Positions 52,393 through 60,671 of a DNA stretch of 64,000 bases are shown here, one piece after another. The DNA is from JAWWOW01 sp033851265 (GTDB lineage Bacteria > Actinomycetota > Actinomycetes > JAWWOW01). The translations under genes and the position numbers were made by a program. Each line of letters starts with the position of its first letter. Position 1 is the stretch's first letter. The stretch covers positions 124,001-188,000 of the forward strand of contig JAWWOW010000004.1 of assembly GCA_033851265.1 (NCBI GenBank), in the 5' to 3' direction. A model generated the notes under the pieces. That model saw only the letters and a program-made list of their open reading frames with translations, was not told the origin of the DNA and made no database searches.

Positions 52393-53808
52393 ATGGGGCT
52401 GGCGGACACCGCGCGCGAGGCTGCGCTCCGCTTTGGCGACCGCACCGCCTTCGTCTCCGGTGAGAGGCAGCTGACGTACGCCGAGCTCGACGTGCTCTCC
52501 AACGAGGTGGCGGCCGGTATGGCCGCTCGGGGAGTGCGCCACAGCGACGTGGTGGCGCTCGTGCTTCCCACGGATCTGGCCTACCCGGTCTGCTATCTCG
52601 CCGCCGCCAAGCTCGGGGCCATCTCGGCGGGCATCAACACCCGGCTCACCGATGCGGAGCGGACCAACCTGATTGGGCTCGTCGAGCCTGTCCTTGTCAT
52701 CGACGAGGGAGCGACGCTCGACGACCTGCGCATCCGCGGCGGCGCTCCGCCGGAGATCGCTGATGATCCCGAGCATCCGGTGGCGATCGTCTTCACCTCG
52801 GGGACGACCGGCATGCCAAGAGGTGCGGTCTTCGGCAACCGGCAGATCGACGCGATTCGCGCCATCGATCACGGCGACTCCTGGGGGCATGGCGGCGCGT
52901 CGCTGGCGGGGACATCGCTAGCGCACCTGGGCTTCATGACGAAGTTCGCTGGCTCTCTGCAGTCGGGTGGTACGACGCACCTCATGGGTCGCTGGCGTCC
53001 GTCAGACGCTTTGCGCATGACGGCGGAGCATCAGTTGACGACGCTGTCCGGCGTACCAACCCAACTGGCGCTCATGCTCGCGGACCCGTTATCGCGAGAG
53101 CTGGACCTGTCGAGTGTTCGCGTTGTAATCATCGGTGGCGCGCCGGCAACACCGGCACTTGTCCGTGCGGCGAGAGAGCGTCTGAATGCAGCAGTGTCGA
53201 CGCGGTACTCGTGCACTGAGGCCGGGATCGGATGCGGGACTCATCCGAGTGACCCACCAGAGGACGCAGAAGAGACCGTCGGTCGACCACAACCCGGCGT
53301 CGAGCTGGCGATCCGCGATGGCGACACCGACGTGCAGGTCGGCACTGTCGGCGGGGTGCTGTTGCGGTCAGCCGCTGTCATGTCCGGCTACTGGCGCGAT
53401 GCTGATGCCACGTCGGCGGCGCTCACGTCCGATGGCTTCGTGCGCACCGGTGATGTCGGATTCATCGACGAGCGTGGTCGGCTGCACCTTGTGGGCCGGC
53501 AAAAGGAGATGTACGTCCGGGGTGGCTACAACGTCTTCCCTGTCGAGGTGGAAGCCGTGCTGTCCGGTGCGCCCGGCGTTCGCGCTATTGCCGTTGTGCC
53601 ACGGCCGGACGACGTGATGGGAGAGATCGGGGTTGCTTGTGTTGTGTCCGATGGTCCCGCCCCGACGCTTCAGACGTTGCGCGAGTACGCCGCAGCACAC
53701 CTCGCGGCGTACAAGCTTCCGGAGGACATTCGCCTGGTCGACGCGCTTCCGCTGACCGCCGGGGACAAGCTGGACCGACGCGCGCTCGCCGCGCTGCTGC
53801 TCGGGTGA
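52393..53808 (+). CDS. Acyl-CoA synthetase (FadD type)
   Basis: ANL-superfamily ligase of 471 residues, shorter than usual: FTSGTTGMPRGAVFGN P-loop, YSCTEAG adenine motif, RTGDVGFIDERGRLHLVGR, hinge KEMYVRGGYNVFP, and LTAGDKLDRR at the end where the catalytic Lys lies. ATG 52393 is 18 bases from Op8. Because it shares the operator with the regulator, it probably makes the first CoA ester of the pathway, and that ester or its product may be the inducer. Confidence 0.9.
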   Translation: MGLADTAREAALRFGDRTAFVSGERQLTYAELDVLSNEVAAGMAARGVRHSDVVALVLPTDLAYPVCYLAAAKLGAISAGINTRLTDAERTNLIGLVEPVLVIDEGATLDDLRIRGGAPPEIADDPEHPVAIVFTSGTTGMPRGAVFGNRQIDAIRAIDHGDSWGHGGASLAGTSLAHLGFMTKFAGSLQSGGTTHLMGRWRPSDALRMTAEHQLTTLSGVPTQLALMLADPLSRELDLSSVRVVIIGGAPATPALVRAARERLNAAVSTRYSCTEAGIGCGTHPSDPPEDAEETVGRPQPGVELAIRDGDTDVQVGTVGGVLLRSAAVMSGYWRDADATSAALTSDGFVRTGDVGFIDERGRLHLVGRQKEMYVRGGYNVFPVEVEAVLSGAPGVRAIAVVPRPDDVMGEIGVACVVSDGPAPTLQTLREYAAAHLAAYKLPEDIRLVDALPLTAGDKLDRRALAALLLG

Positions 53809-53946
53809 TTTCGACGATCGGTCAGGTCGGCATCGACAGCCGACGCCGGCGATGACAACCGGAGCGAAGCCCCCGCCGTTATCCATAGCGGGGCCACGTT
53901 CGCGAACCGCGCGCTTGCCTCAGAGTTGACGCGACCGGAGGCAAGG

Positions 53947-55038
53947 ATGAGCTGGGTTCGCCGAATTGCAGCCCTGGCACTGATGCCGGTGTTCGCCACG
54001 TGGGTTGTCGGAGGGGTGCCAGCGCGCGGGGCGACCACTGCGTCGCTCACCTGGGCCGGGCCGACCCACTTTGGCATCGAGGGAGATCCGCTGGACGAAA
54101 CGCTCACCGTCACTACACCGGACGTGCCGCTGGACGGCCCGACCAGGGTGCGAATCGGCATCCGGTACAACATCGACGACGCATTTCAGCCGGTCGTTCT
54201 GCTGGCTCAGCGGGTGGGATCGAGCTACCAGACGGTGGACGCACAGCCGCAGGGTTCGATGGGGCTTGCGTACTTCTACCTGTACCCGACCAGCGGCTAT
54301 GCGCCGGGGTCCACGGTGACCGAGCATCTGCGCATCCGCGCGTCAATCGGGATGTATGGCGGAGCGAACGCGGTCTTTCGTTCGATCACCGAGCTCGTCA
54401 AGGTCGACGCGCAAGGCAACCCGAAGCCGGGGCCGCCGGTCGCATCGACGGAGCGGGTGTTGAGGCTTACCGCGCCAACGGTGTCGACACAGTTCCCCAA
54501 GACATTGCGTATCGATACCGCGAGCACGTTCACGGTGAGCTACACCAACGCGAGCGATAGCACCTACTCCGAGATCAATGATGGCATCGCGGCTTCGTTG
54601 GTCATCAGACCGAAGACGGGGCACGTCCACCTTCGGTTGGCGTGGTCACCGTCGTCCAGCGGGTTCCAGGCCCTCCAGTGGTATTCCGGCCCTCAGGGCA
54701 ACGGCGACTATGGGTTGATGCCGCGGTTCAGGATGGCGCCTCATCAGACCCGAACCTTCAATCTTCGGATTACTCCGACAACCCCAACCTCGGCACAGAA
54801 GAATGCTGAGGTTCTGTACGGATTCATCGATCCGGGTCTGACCGGCCCTGATATTGGAGCAGCCCACCGTCTCACTGTCGCCATCGCCGCGCGATCCACG
54901 GGCGTCGCGGCGTCCGCTACACCCGTGCTGCCGGCGACCGGCGTTCCTACCTGGCCGGCGTTACTCGGGTGGGTGTTGCTGGTCGCTGGGTCGATCCTGA
55001 CGGTCTGGTGCCGCCGCCGAATCCGTGTCAGCGGGTGA
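53947..55038 (+). CDS. LPXTG-anchored surface protein
   Basis: Secreted protein of 363 residues. Signal peptide about 1-28 (SWVRRIAALALMP...ARGA), beta-rich extracellular body of about 290 residues with no clear family, and a sortase signal at the C-terminus: LPATG (328-332), hydrophobic helix, CRRRIR. So it should be linked to the cell wall by a sortase (class E or A/F type recognises LPxTG/LAxTG), not seen in the window. ATG 53947 has GGAGG at 53937-53941. It overlaps the convergent thiolase gene by 11 bases. Confidence 0.8.
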   Translation: MSWVRRIAALALMPVFATWVVGGVPARGATTASLTWAGPTHFGIEGDPLDETLTVTTPDVPLDGPTRVRIGIRYNIDDAFQPVVLLAQRVGSSYQTVDAQPQGSMGLAYFYLYPTSGYAPGSTVTEHLRIRASIGMYGGANAVFRSITELVKVDAQGNPKPGPPVASTERVLRLTAPTVSTQFPKTLRIDTASTFTVSYTNASDSTYSEINDGIAASLVIRPKTGHVHLRLAWSPSSSGFQALQWYSGPQGNGDYGLMPRFRMAPHQTRTFNLRITPTTPTSAQKNAEVLYGFIDPGLTGPDIGAAHRLTVAIAARSTGVAASATPVLPATGVPTWPALLGWVLLVAGSILTVWCRRRIRVSG

Positions 55039-56152
55039 GGATCACCACACCCGCGTTTGCGCCGCGGCCGACCGTATGGCCGAGGGCAACGCGCGCGTTT
55101 GCAACCTGACGCGGCCCGGACTGTCCGCGAAGCTGGCGAACCAACTCGACGACCTGTCCGAGTGCGGAAGCGCCCAGCGGCTCACCCTTCGACAACAGGC
55201 CGCCGCTGACGTTGACGGGCAGCCGCCCTCCCAGCAGCGTGTCGTCGTTGTCGATGAGTTTCGCCGACTCACCGGCAGCGCACAGGCCGAGTTCTTCGTA
55301 GGAGATCAGCTCACGCGCAGCATCCGTGTCCTGGCATTCGACGACGTCGAGCGCATCGGGTCCCACACCGGCTTCTTCATAGGCAGCGCGGGCGGCGAGG
55401 GTCGACGCCGCGGGGATGGTGTCGTCCGCCAGCCCAGCCAGCGGTGTCGCTTCGCCGAGCACGGCACCGGGAAGATGTGATCGCAGCACAGCGGAAGCGA
55501 GCTGTACGCCGTCGTCGCCGCGACGGAGCACGACCGCTGCCGCTCCTTCGTTGGGTGAGCAGAGCATCCACAGATGCAGTGGTTCGCAGATGACCCGGGA
55601 GGCGAGCACCTCTTCCGCGGTCACTTCCTTCTGGAACATCGCGTCGGGGTTGTTGACGCCGTGGCGTCGGTTCTTGACGACGACTTTGGCGAGGTGATCC
55701 TTCGTCACTCCGGACGTGAGCATCAGACGCTGCGCGCGGAGGGCAAAGTACGCCGGTGTCGCCGCGAGCCCTGCCTCTTCTCGCCAGGGCTCGAAGAACG
55801 AAGAGCGGATGATGCCCTTCGGCATCTTCTCGATGCCGAACACCAGGACGGTGTCGTACTGGCCGGCGCGGATCGCACCGGCGGCCAGCATCAGTGCAGC
55901 GCTCCCGCTGGCACAGCCGGCTTCCACGTCAACGATCGGCATACCGGTCATGCCCAGCGCGCTGAGCACCTTGTGTCCGGCGGCGACGCCGGCGTACGCC
56001 GTACCGCAAAACGCGGCTTGGAAGCCGCCGCGGCCGACCTCGGCCTCGTTGAGTGCAGCGCGCACGGCGACAGCACCAAGGTCGGTTGTCGTCAGCCCGT
56101 CGAAGCGCCCGAACGGGTGCAGGCCTACGCCGGCGACGCTGACTCCTGTCAT
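55028..56152 (-). CDS. SCP-x-type thiolase with intact nucleophile
   Basis: Thiolase of the SCP-x/lipid-transfer group, 374 residues. Unlike the proteins at 19564 and 27040 it keeps the nucleophilic Cys (VEAGCASGSAAL), and GHTVGRG near the C-terminus gives the His, so real thiolysis of 3-ketoacyl-CoA is likely. It is paired with a DUF35 gene: ATG 56152 overlaps the DUF35 stop in an ATGA. The operator-like Op9 lies at the start of the DUF35 gene. Substrate unknown. Confidence 0.9.
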   Translation of the reverse strand: MTGVSVAGVGLHPFGRFDGLTTTDLGAVAVRAALNEAEVGRGGFQAAFCGTAYAGVAAGHKVLSALGMTGMPIVDVEAGCASGSAALMLAAGAIRAGQYDTVLVFGIEKMPKGIIRSSFFEPWREEAGLAATPAYFALRAQRLMLTSGVTKDHLAKVVVKNRRHGVNNPDAMFQKEVTAEEVLASRVICEPLHLWMLCSPNEGAAAVVLRRGDDGVQLASAVLRSHLPGAVLGEATPLAGLADDTIPAASTLAARAAYEEAGVGPDALDVVECQDTDAARELISYEELGLCAAGESAKLIDNDDTLLGGRLPVNVSGGLLSKGEPLGASALGQVVELVRQLRGQSGPRQVANARVALGHTVGRGANAGVVILTR

Positions 56153-56547
56153 GCCGGCTCGAACGCGTAGGTCACGACGTCGTTGCCCGCGTCGTCGGTG
56201 TGCAACGGGACGATCACGAGACGCATGGCCTGGCCCAGCGAGAGCTGGTCCGGGTCGGTCACGGTGATGCGCGTGACGACGCGTAGCCCTTCAGGGAGCT
56301 CGACAACACCGAAACCGAAGGGCACCTCGCCGCGGTAGCCCGGTGGTGCCGCAGTCACCGCTGTCCAGGCCCAGACAGTGCCGGTGTCCGACAGAGTGAC
56401 CGGCTCGACGCGTTCACTCGAGCAGTAGGCACACGTCTCATGGCGGGGGAAGTGATAGCCGCCGCACTCTGTGCAGCGGCTGCCAAGCAGATGCGGGTTG
56501 TCACCAGTCGTGAACAGCCCGTCGTGCACGGCGACGGTGACCCCCAC
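56149..56547 (-). CDS. DUF35 zinc-ribbon/OB-fold partner of thiolase
   Basis: Protein of 132 residues: zinc ribbon CTEC and CAYC (about residues 25-43), then the OB-fold ending in VTYAFEPA. It forms a pair with the SCP-x-type thiolase (ATGA overlap at 56149-56152). GTG 56547 is chosen since the frame upstream is antisense-like and overlaps the PAP2 gene; the start codon lies inside the TGAC-N6-GTCA sequence Op9. Confidence 0.85.
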   Translation of the reverse strand: MGVTVAVHDGLFTTGDNPHLLGSRCTECGGYHFPRHETCAYCSSERVEPVTLSDTGTVWAWTAVTAAPPGYRGEVPFGFGVVELPEGLRVVTRITVTDPDQLSLGQAMRLVIVPLHTDDAGNDVVTYAFEPA

Positions 56548-56555
56548 GTCAGGCA
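56534..56555. promoter_or_regulatory. Possible operator Op9 (TGAC-N6-GTCA core) over a start codon
   Basis: ACGG-TGAC-CCCCAC-GTCA-GGCA. The core fits, the flanks are weak (compare GGCA at Op10). It covers GTG 56547 of the DUF35 gene. If functional, bound repressor would block transcription or a leaderless transcript at its first codon; the chance-match risk is higher than for the other sites. Confidence 0.4.
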
Positions 56556-56557
56556 GC

Positions 56558-57409
56558 CTAAACCGCTTCGCTCTGCGGAGCCGGGACCAGTGGTCGAAGC
56601 CGCGTGACGACACGTTCTCGAAGTGCTGTCCCTGCAAAAGAGCGGAGGCGTTCGACGTAGAACGCCAGCACAACCAGCGCTGCCGCTGCGACACCGTCAA
56701 GCCAGAAGTGGTTTCCGGTGACCGTCACGACGAAGACCGTCAGTGTCAAATGCACGAGCACCAACCACCGCCACGGACTCGGGCTCACCGTGATGACCGC
56801 CCACGCGATCAGCACAGCCCAACCGACGTGCACGGACGGCATTGCGGACAGTTGTTGCGCGATCGTCTCGCCGAACGCTCCATAGACCGATTGGTGATAG
56901 AGCAGTGGTGTGTCAATCACGCCAATGCCGTGCAGGAACCGCGGTGGAGCGACCGGGATCATCTGCACGAGCAAACAGAAGCCGGTGCTGAAGACGACGA
57001 TGTTGCGCCAGCGTGTGTACTCGTCGCGATGTCGAGACCAGAGCCAGACCAGGAAGATCCACATGCTGTTGAGATGCGCCCCGGCGTAATAGAGGTTGGC
57101 TCCCTGAATCGTCGTGTGGTGCGGCAGGAACAGTCGCTGCAGTCCCGCCTCGCTGGGCATGTGGATGGCGCGTTCGAAATTCCACACTGCGAAGCCGTGC
57201 GAGATGCCACCCGTCACGCGAGTCCTGGCCATGTCGCCAACGAGCTGCCAGAGCGCGTAGACAGCGCAGATCAGTGCGGTCTCCCACGCAGCTGCGGAGG
57301 TGACGCGAGCCCAGCGTCGTCGGATCAGTCGTGTGCCGATGCTGAGAGAGACCAGGACGATCGCGGCGACGACCGCGGTGTGCATCGTCAGTCCCCAACC
57401 CGGCAGCAC
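56558..57409 (-). CDS. PAP2-superfamily membrane protein (inositolphosphotransferase-like)
   Basis: Polytopic protein of 283 residues with about six hydrophobic helices. The phosphatase-site motifs are present: SAMPSVHVGW (SGH-like with His) and VTGNHFWLDG (His, Asp), as in PAP2_3/Aur1-Ipt1-type proteins. Actinobacterial members act on lipid phosphates or transfer inositol phosphate. The start is ATG 57409, with ATG 57385 as an alternative. It lies between the CoA-transferase and the DUF35 gene on the same strand, 24 and 10 bases apart, but shows no obvious link to beta-oxidation. Confidence 0.82.
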   Translation of the reverse strand: MLPGWGLTMHTAVVAAIVLVSLSIGTRLIRRRWARVTSAAAWETALICAVYALWQLVGDMARTRVTGGISHGFAVWNFERAIHMPSEAGLQRLFLPHHTTIQGANLYYAGAHLNSMWIFLVWLWSRHRDEYTRWRNIVVFSTGFCLLVQMIPVAPPRFLHGIGVIDTPLLYHQSVYGAFGETIAQQLSAMPSVHVGWAVLIAWAVITVSPSPWRWLVLVHLTLTVFVVTVTGNHFWLDGVAAAALVVLAFYVERLRSFAGTALRERVVTRLRPLVPAPQSEAV

Positions 57410-57433
57410 CCCGATCTCCCTCCCTGTCTCCGG

Positions 57434-58618
57434 TCAGATTGCGCCGGCGTCGCGGGCCGTGGCGTACTCCTCGGCTGTGAGCAGCTCGCCCCACACGTCG
57501 TCGTTGTGCGCACCCAATATTGGTGCACCCCGGGGGACCGTGGGCGGCATCGTCGAAAGTCGGGGGTACGGCGCCTGCTGCTTGATGGGCCCGACGACCG
57601 GGTCGTCCACTGTGATGAGGTCGCCGCGGCTCAGCATGTGCTCGTTCGTGGCGATGTCAGCGGCGTCGTACGCCGTGCCAACGGGAACGTCCTCGGCGAG
57701 GCAGGCCGCTTCGATGTCGGCGGAGGCCAGCCCAGCACACCAGTCGGCGACGATGCCGTTGATGATGTCGCCGTGTTTGGCCCGCTCTTCGAGCGTCGCG
57801 AACCGCGCATCGTCGACCAGATCCGTCCGCTGCATCGCCCGACATAGCCGCGCGAAGTTCGCGTCCGACCCGGCAACGATGCATACGTAACGACCGTCGC
57901 CGCTCAGATAGTTGTCGAGGGGGGCGGAGTTGGCGAGCCGGTTGCCTTCCCGACCGCGAATGATCCCGAGCCGGTCATGACCGGCGATCGTCCACTCGAG
58001 GATGCGCAAGATCGCGCCGTACAGCGGTGCGTCGACGACGGCCCCGGTGCCGTCGCCGCGCGCGTCGCGCGCATAGAGCGCAGCAAGCGCCGCCTCGGCC
58101 GCGAACACGCCAGTGAGATAGTCCGACACGGTCACGCCCGGACGCACTGGGGGACGATCCGGATAGCCGGTGAGGTGCAGCAGCCCGCCGTACGCAATGC
58201 CGAGACGGTCGAGCCCTGGTCGTTTGGCCCACGGTCCGTCCTGACCGAACACAGAGATGCGCACGTAGATGAGGCGCGGGTCGAGCTCAGCCGGCCCGAG
58301 GTTCCACTGTTCCATCGTGCCGGGCCGGAAGTTCTCGACGACCACGTCAGCAGTGGTCGCGAGCTTGCGGAACAACTCTTGTCCCAGTGGCTGGCGCAGG
58401 TCGCACGTCACGGATCGTCGACCGCGACCTTCCACCGCCCAGAACAGCGAGTAGCCATCCTCGAACGGTCCGATGGTGCGCATGAAGTCACCGGCGCGCG
58501 GGTCTTCGACCTTGATGACATCGGCACCCCACTCGCCAAGCAGACCAGCACAAAAAGGTGCGCCGATCCGGGTACCGACATCGATCACGCGCAACCCCGC
58601 CAGTGGCGGCTGGGTCAT
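57434..58618 (-). CDS. Family III CoA-transferase (CaiB/BaiF type)
   Basis: Class III CoA-transferase of 394 residues. RVIDVGTRIGAPFCAGLLGEWGAD begins the fold, KVEDPRAGDFMR follows, and the catalytic Asp is in TVSDYLTG at about residue 170. It moves CoA between an acyl-CoA and a free acid, giving ATP-free activation or exchange. ATG 58618 overlaps the enoyl-CoA hydratase stop (ATGA). Third gene of the minus-strand operon ACAD - enoyl-CoA hydratase - CoA-transferase under Op10. Confidence 0.92.
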   Translation of the reverse strand: MTQPPLAGLRVIDVGTRIGAPFCAGLLGEWGADVIKVEDPRAGDFMRTIGPFEDGYSLFWAVEGRGRRSVTCDLRQPLGQELFRKLATTADVVVENFRPGTMEQWNLGPAELDPRLIYVRISVFGQDGPWAKRPGLDRLGIAYGGLLHLTGYPDRPPVRPGVTVSDYLTGVFAAEAALAALYARDARGDGTGAVVDAPLYGAILRILEWTIAGHDRLGIIRGREGNRLANSAPLDNYLSGDGRYVCIVAGSDANFARLCRAMQRTDLVDDARFATLEERAKHGDIINGIVADWCAGLASADIEAACLAEDVPVGTAYDAADIATNEHMLSRGDLITVDDPVVGPIKQQAPYPRLSTMPPTVPRGAPILGAHNDDVWGELLTAEEYATARDAGAI

Positions 58619-59460
58619 CCGCCGTCTCCGCTTGGTGCTGGGTCACCCGACGCGGGCTCGGACTTGCCCTGCACAAACCGAGAGTTGGCGCGGCGCTCTT
58701 CGTTGGCGCGTAACGCCGTCTCGGTGTTCGACGCGTACTGATGGAGGGCGAAGTGGTAACGCCAGGAGTGCTCCTTGCCGGCAAGCGCAGCAGCCTGGTT
58801 GATCGATCGCTTCGTCATCTCGGCAGTCATCGGAGGAACCTGCGCGACCTGCTCGGCGAGTGTCTGCGTCTGCGCATCGAGCTCGGATCGCGGTACGACG
58901 CGGTTGACCAGCCCGAGACGCCACGCCTCGTGCGCGTCAATGCGGTCCCCGGTGAGGAGGAACTCCTTGGCCTTGCGGAAGCCGAGCTCCCATGGCTCGA
59001 CGAGCAGCTCGACGCCGACGCCCGTCATCCGGGCGACCGGATTGGCGAAGAATGCGTCATCCGCAGCAACGATGAGATCGCACATCGACGCGAGCATCAT
59101 GCCGGCGGCGACACACGCACCCTGCACCGCGGCGATCGTCGGCTTGCGGAAGTGGTAGAGCCGTTCGCAGCGCCCGGCGTACATCACTTCTTCGTGGCGC
59201 CACTTGCCTTCGGCGGTAGCGCGCATCCGAGCCCACTCGTCGGCGTCTGACAGCAACGCCTTGAGGTCATGCCCGGCGGACCAGTGCTCGCCCGCTCCTG
59301 CGAGAACGACGACCCGGATGTCGTCGTCGGCATCGGCCCGGTCCAGGGCGGCGTCGATCGCGTCGATCAGGGCGGTGTCCTGCGCGTTGCGCGCCTCCGG
59401 GCGGTTCATGGTCAACCACGCGATCGGACCGCGCACTTCGTAGATCAGTACGTCGGTCAC
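58615..59460 (-). CDS. Enoyl-CoA hydratase/isomerase (crotonase family)
   Basis: Crotonase-fold protein of 281 residues: IAWLTMNRPEARNAQ, the oxyanion strands HWSAGHDLKAL and AVQGACVAAGMMLASMCDL. The acid at the usual Glu position in the second motif is not clear (FANPVARM). GTG 59460 overlaps the ACAD stop by 4 bases (GTGA), and its own stop overlaps the CoA-transferase start. Long charged C-terminal tail. Second gene in the Op10 minus operon. Confidence 0.9.
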   Translation of the reverse strand: MTDVLIYEVRGPIAWLTMNRPEARNAQDTALIDAIDAALDRADADDDIRVVVLAGAGEHWSAGHDLKALLSDADEWARMRATAEGKWRHEEVMYAGRCERLYHFRKPTIAAVQGACVAAGMMLASMCDLIVAADDAFFANPVARMTGVGVELLVEPWELGFRKAKEFLLTGDRIDAHEAWRLGLVNRVVPRSELDAQTQTLAEQVAQVPPMTAEMTKRSINQAAALAGKEHSWRYHFALHQYASNTETALRANEERRANSRFVQGKSEPASGDPAPSGDGG

Positions 59461-60617
59461 GGCACTGGCTCCCTTGGTAATCCCAGAACGCGCTCGCCCA
59501 GGATGTTGCGCTGGATCTCGTTGGTGCCCGCCCAGATAGATGCCGCACGGTAGTAGAGCCACGACCGTTGCCACGAACCCCACAACGGCGCGTCGCCACC
59601 GAGCACTTTCAGCGCGACGTCGTGCATGCGCTGGCTCATCTGCGACCAGTACAGCTTCAGCTGGGATCCCTCGGGCCCGGGTTCTTGTCCCTTGGCCAGC
59701 CGCGACAGTGAGCGCAGCGAGTGCAGTTGGAACAACCGCATCTCGATGTAGGACTGGGCGACGCTCTGACGGAGCCGTGGATCGTCGTACGCCGGACCGT
59801 TGACTGCCATCCGTACGAGGTCTTCGGTCAGCTGGGTGTGGATGACCAGCTGTCGTGGGTTGATGCCGCGCTCGTGGGAAAGCGTGGAGTTCGCCACCCG
59901 CCAGCCGGCGTCAACATCACCGATCACCTGATCGTCAGGAACGAAAACCTCGTCGAGAAAGACTTCGTTGAACTCCGCCTCGCCGGTGAGTTGCACCAGC
60001 GGCTGCACCGTGACACCGGGTGCGTGCATGTCGACCATGAAGTACGTGATGCCTTTGTTCTTTGGCACGTCGGGGTTGGATCGGGCGAGGCACACTCCCC
60101 AGTCTGCGTATTGCGCGTAGGACGTCCATACCTTCTGGCCCGACAACGACCACCCGCCCTCGACGGGCGCTGCCTTGGTGCGGACCGACGAGAGGTCACT
60201 CCCGGCGTTGGGCTCGCTGAACAACTGGCAGACAATCGTGCTCGCGTCGAGGATGTGGGGGAGCCAGCGGGCCTTCTGCTCGGGGGTGCCATTCGCGAGC
60301 AGCGTTGGCCCGGCGAGATTGACACCAATACGCCCGACGAGCTCGGGCGCTCCGGCTCGCGCGAATTCCTCTTGCACGATGGCGTGCTCCACCGGGCCAA
60401 GCCCGCGTCCGCCGTACTCCGTCGGCCAGGTCACACCGACCCAGTGACCCGAGGCGAGCTTTCGTTGCCAGTCGCGCAGGAACGCGAACTCGACGTCGAG
60501 GTCGTCATGACGGGGGGCGCGTTCGCCTGCGGGCACGTCCCAATCGGCGTTCGACTCGAGCCAGGATCGGAGCTCAGCGCGGAACGCTTCTTGTTCGGGC
60601 GTGGGCGCGAGGTCCAC
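59457..60617 (-). CDS. Acyl-CoA dehydrogenase, large-subunit type
   Basis: Acyl-CoA dehydrogenase of 386 residues: LFSEPNAGSDLSS and GQKVWTSYAQ segments, C-terminus SIWAGTNEIQRNILGER, with Ala where EGT enzymes have Glu. GTG 60617 (VDLAPTPEQEAFRAELR) is the natural start; the same frame stays open another thousand bases but is there antisense to the next ACAD. It is divergent from a small-subunit-type gene with Op10 in the 54-base gap. Confidence 0.92.
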   Translation of the reverse strand: MDLAPTPEQEAFRAELRSWLESNADWDVPAGERAPRHDDLDVEFAFLRDWQRKLASGHWVGVTWPTEYGGRGLGPVEHAIVQEEFARAGAPELVGRIGVNLAGPTLLANGTPEQKARWLPHILDASTIVCQLFSEPNAGSDLSSVRTKAAPVEGGWSLSGQKVWTSYAQYADWGVCLARSNPDVPKNKGITYFMVDMHAPGVTVQPLVQLTGEAEFNEVFLDEVFVPDDQVIGDVDAGWRVANSTLSHERGINPRQLVIHTQLTEDLVRMAVNGPAYDDPRLRQSVAQSYIEMRLFQLHSLRSLSRLAKGQEPGPEGSQLKLYWSQMSQRMHDVALKVLGGDAPLWGSWQRSWLYYRAASIWAGTNEIQRNILGERVLGLPREPVP

Positions 60618-60628
60618 GCGGCGAGCGT

Positions 60629-60650
60629 ACCGTGACGCGCGTGTCAGGCA
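60629..60650. promoter_or_regulatory. Operator Op10 (TGAC-N6-GTCA palindrome)
   Basis: ACCG-TGAC-GCGCGT-GTCA-GGCA. It lies between the divergent large (60617) and small (60672) ACAD genes, 12 and 22 bases from their starts, the third copy of this divergent-pair plan. Confidence 0.65.
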
Positions 60651-60671
60651 TTGGCTAACCTCGTTCTGCCA

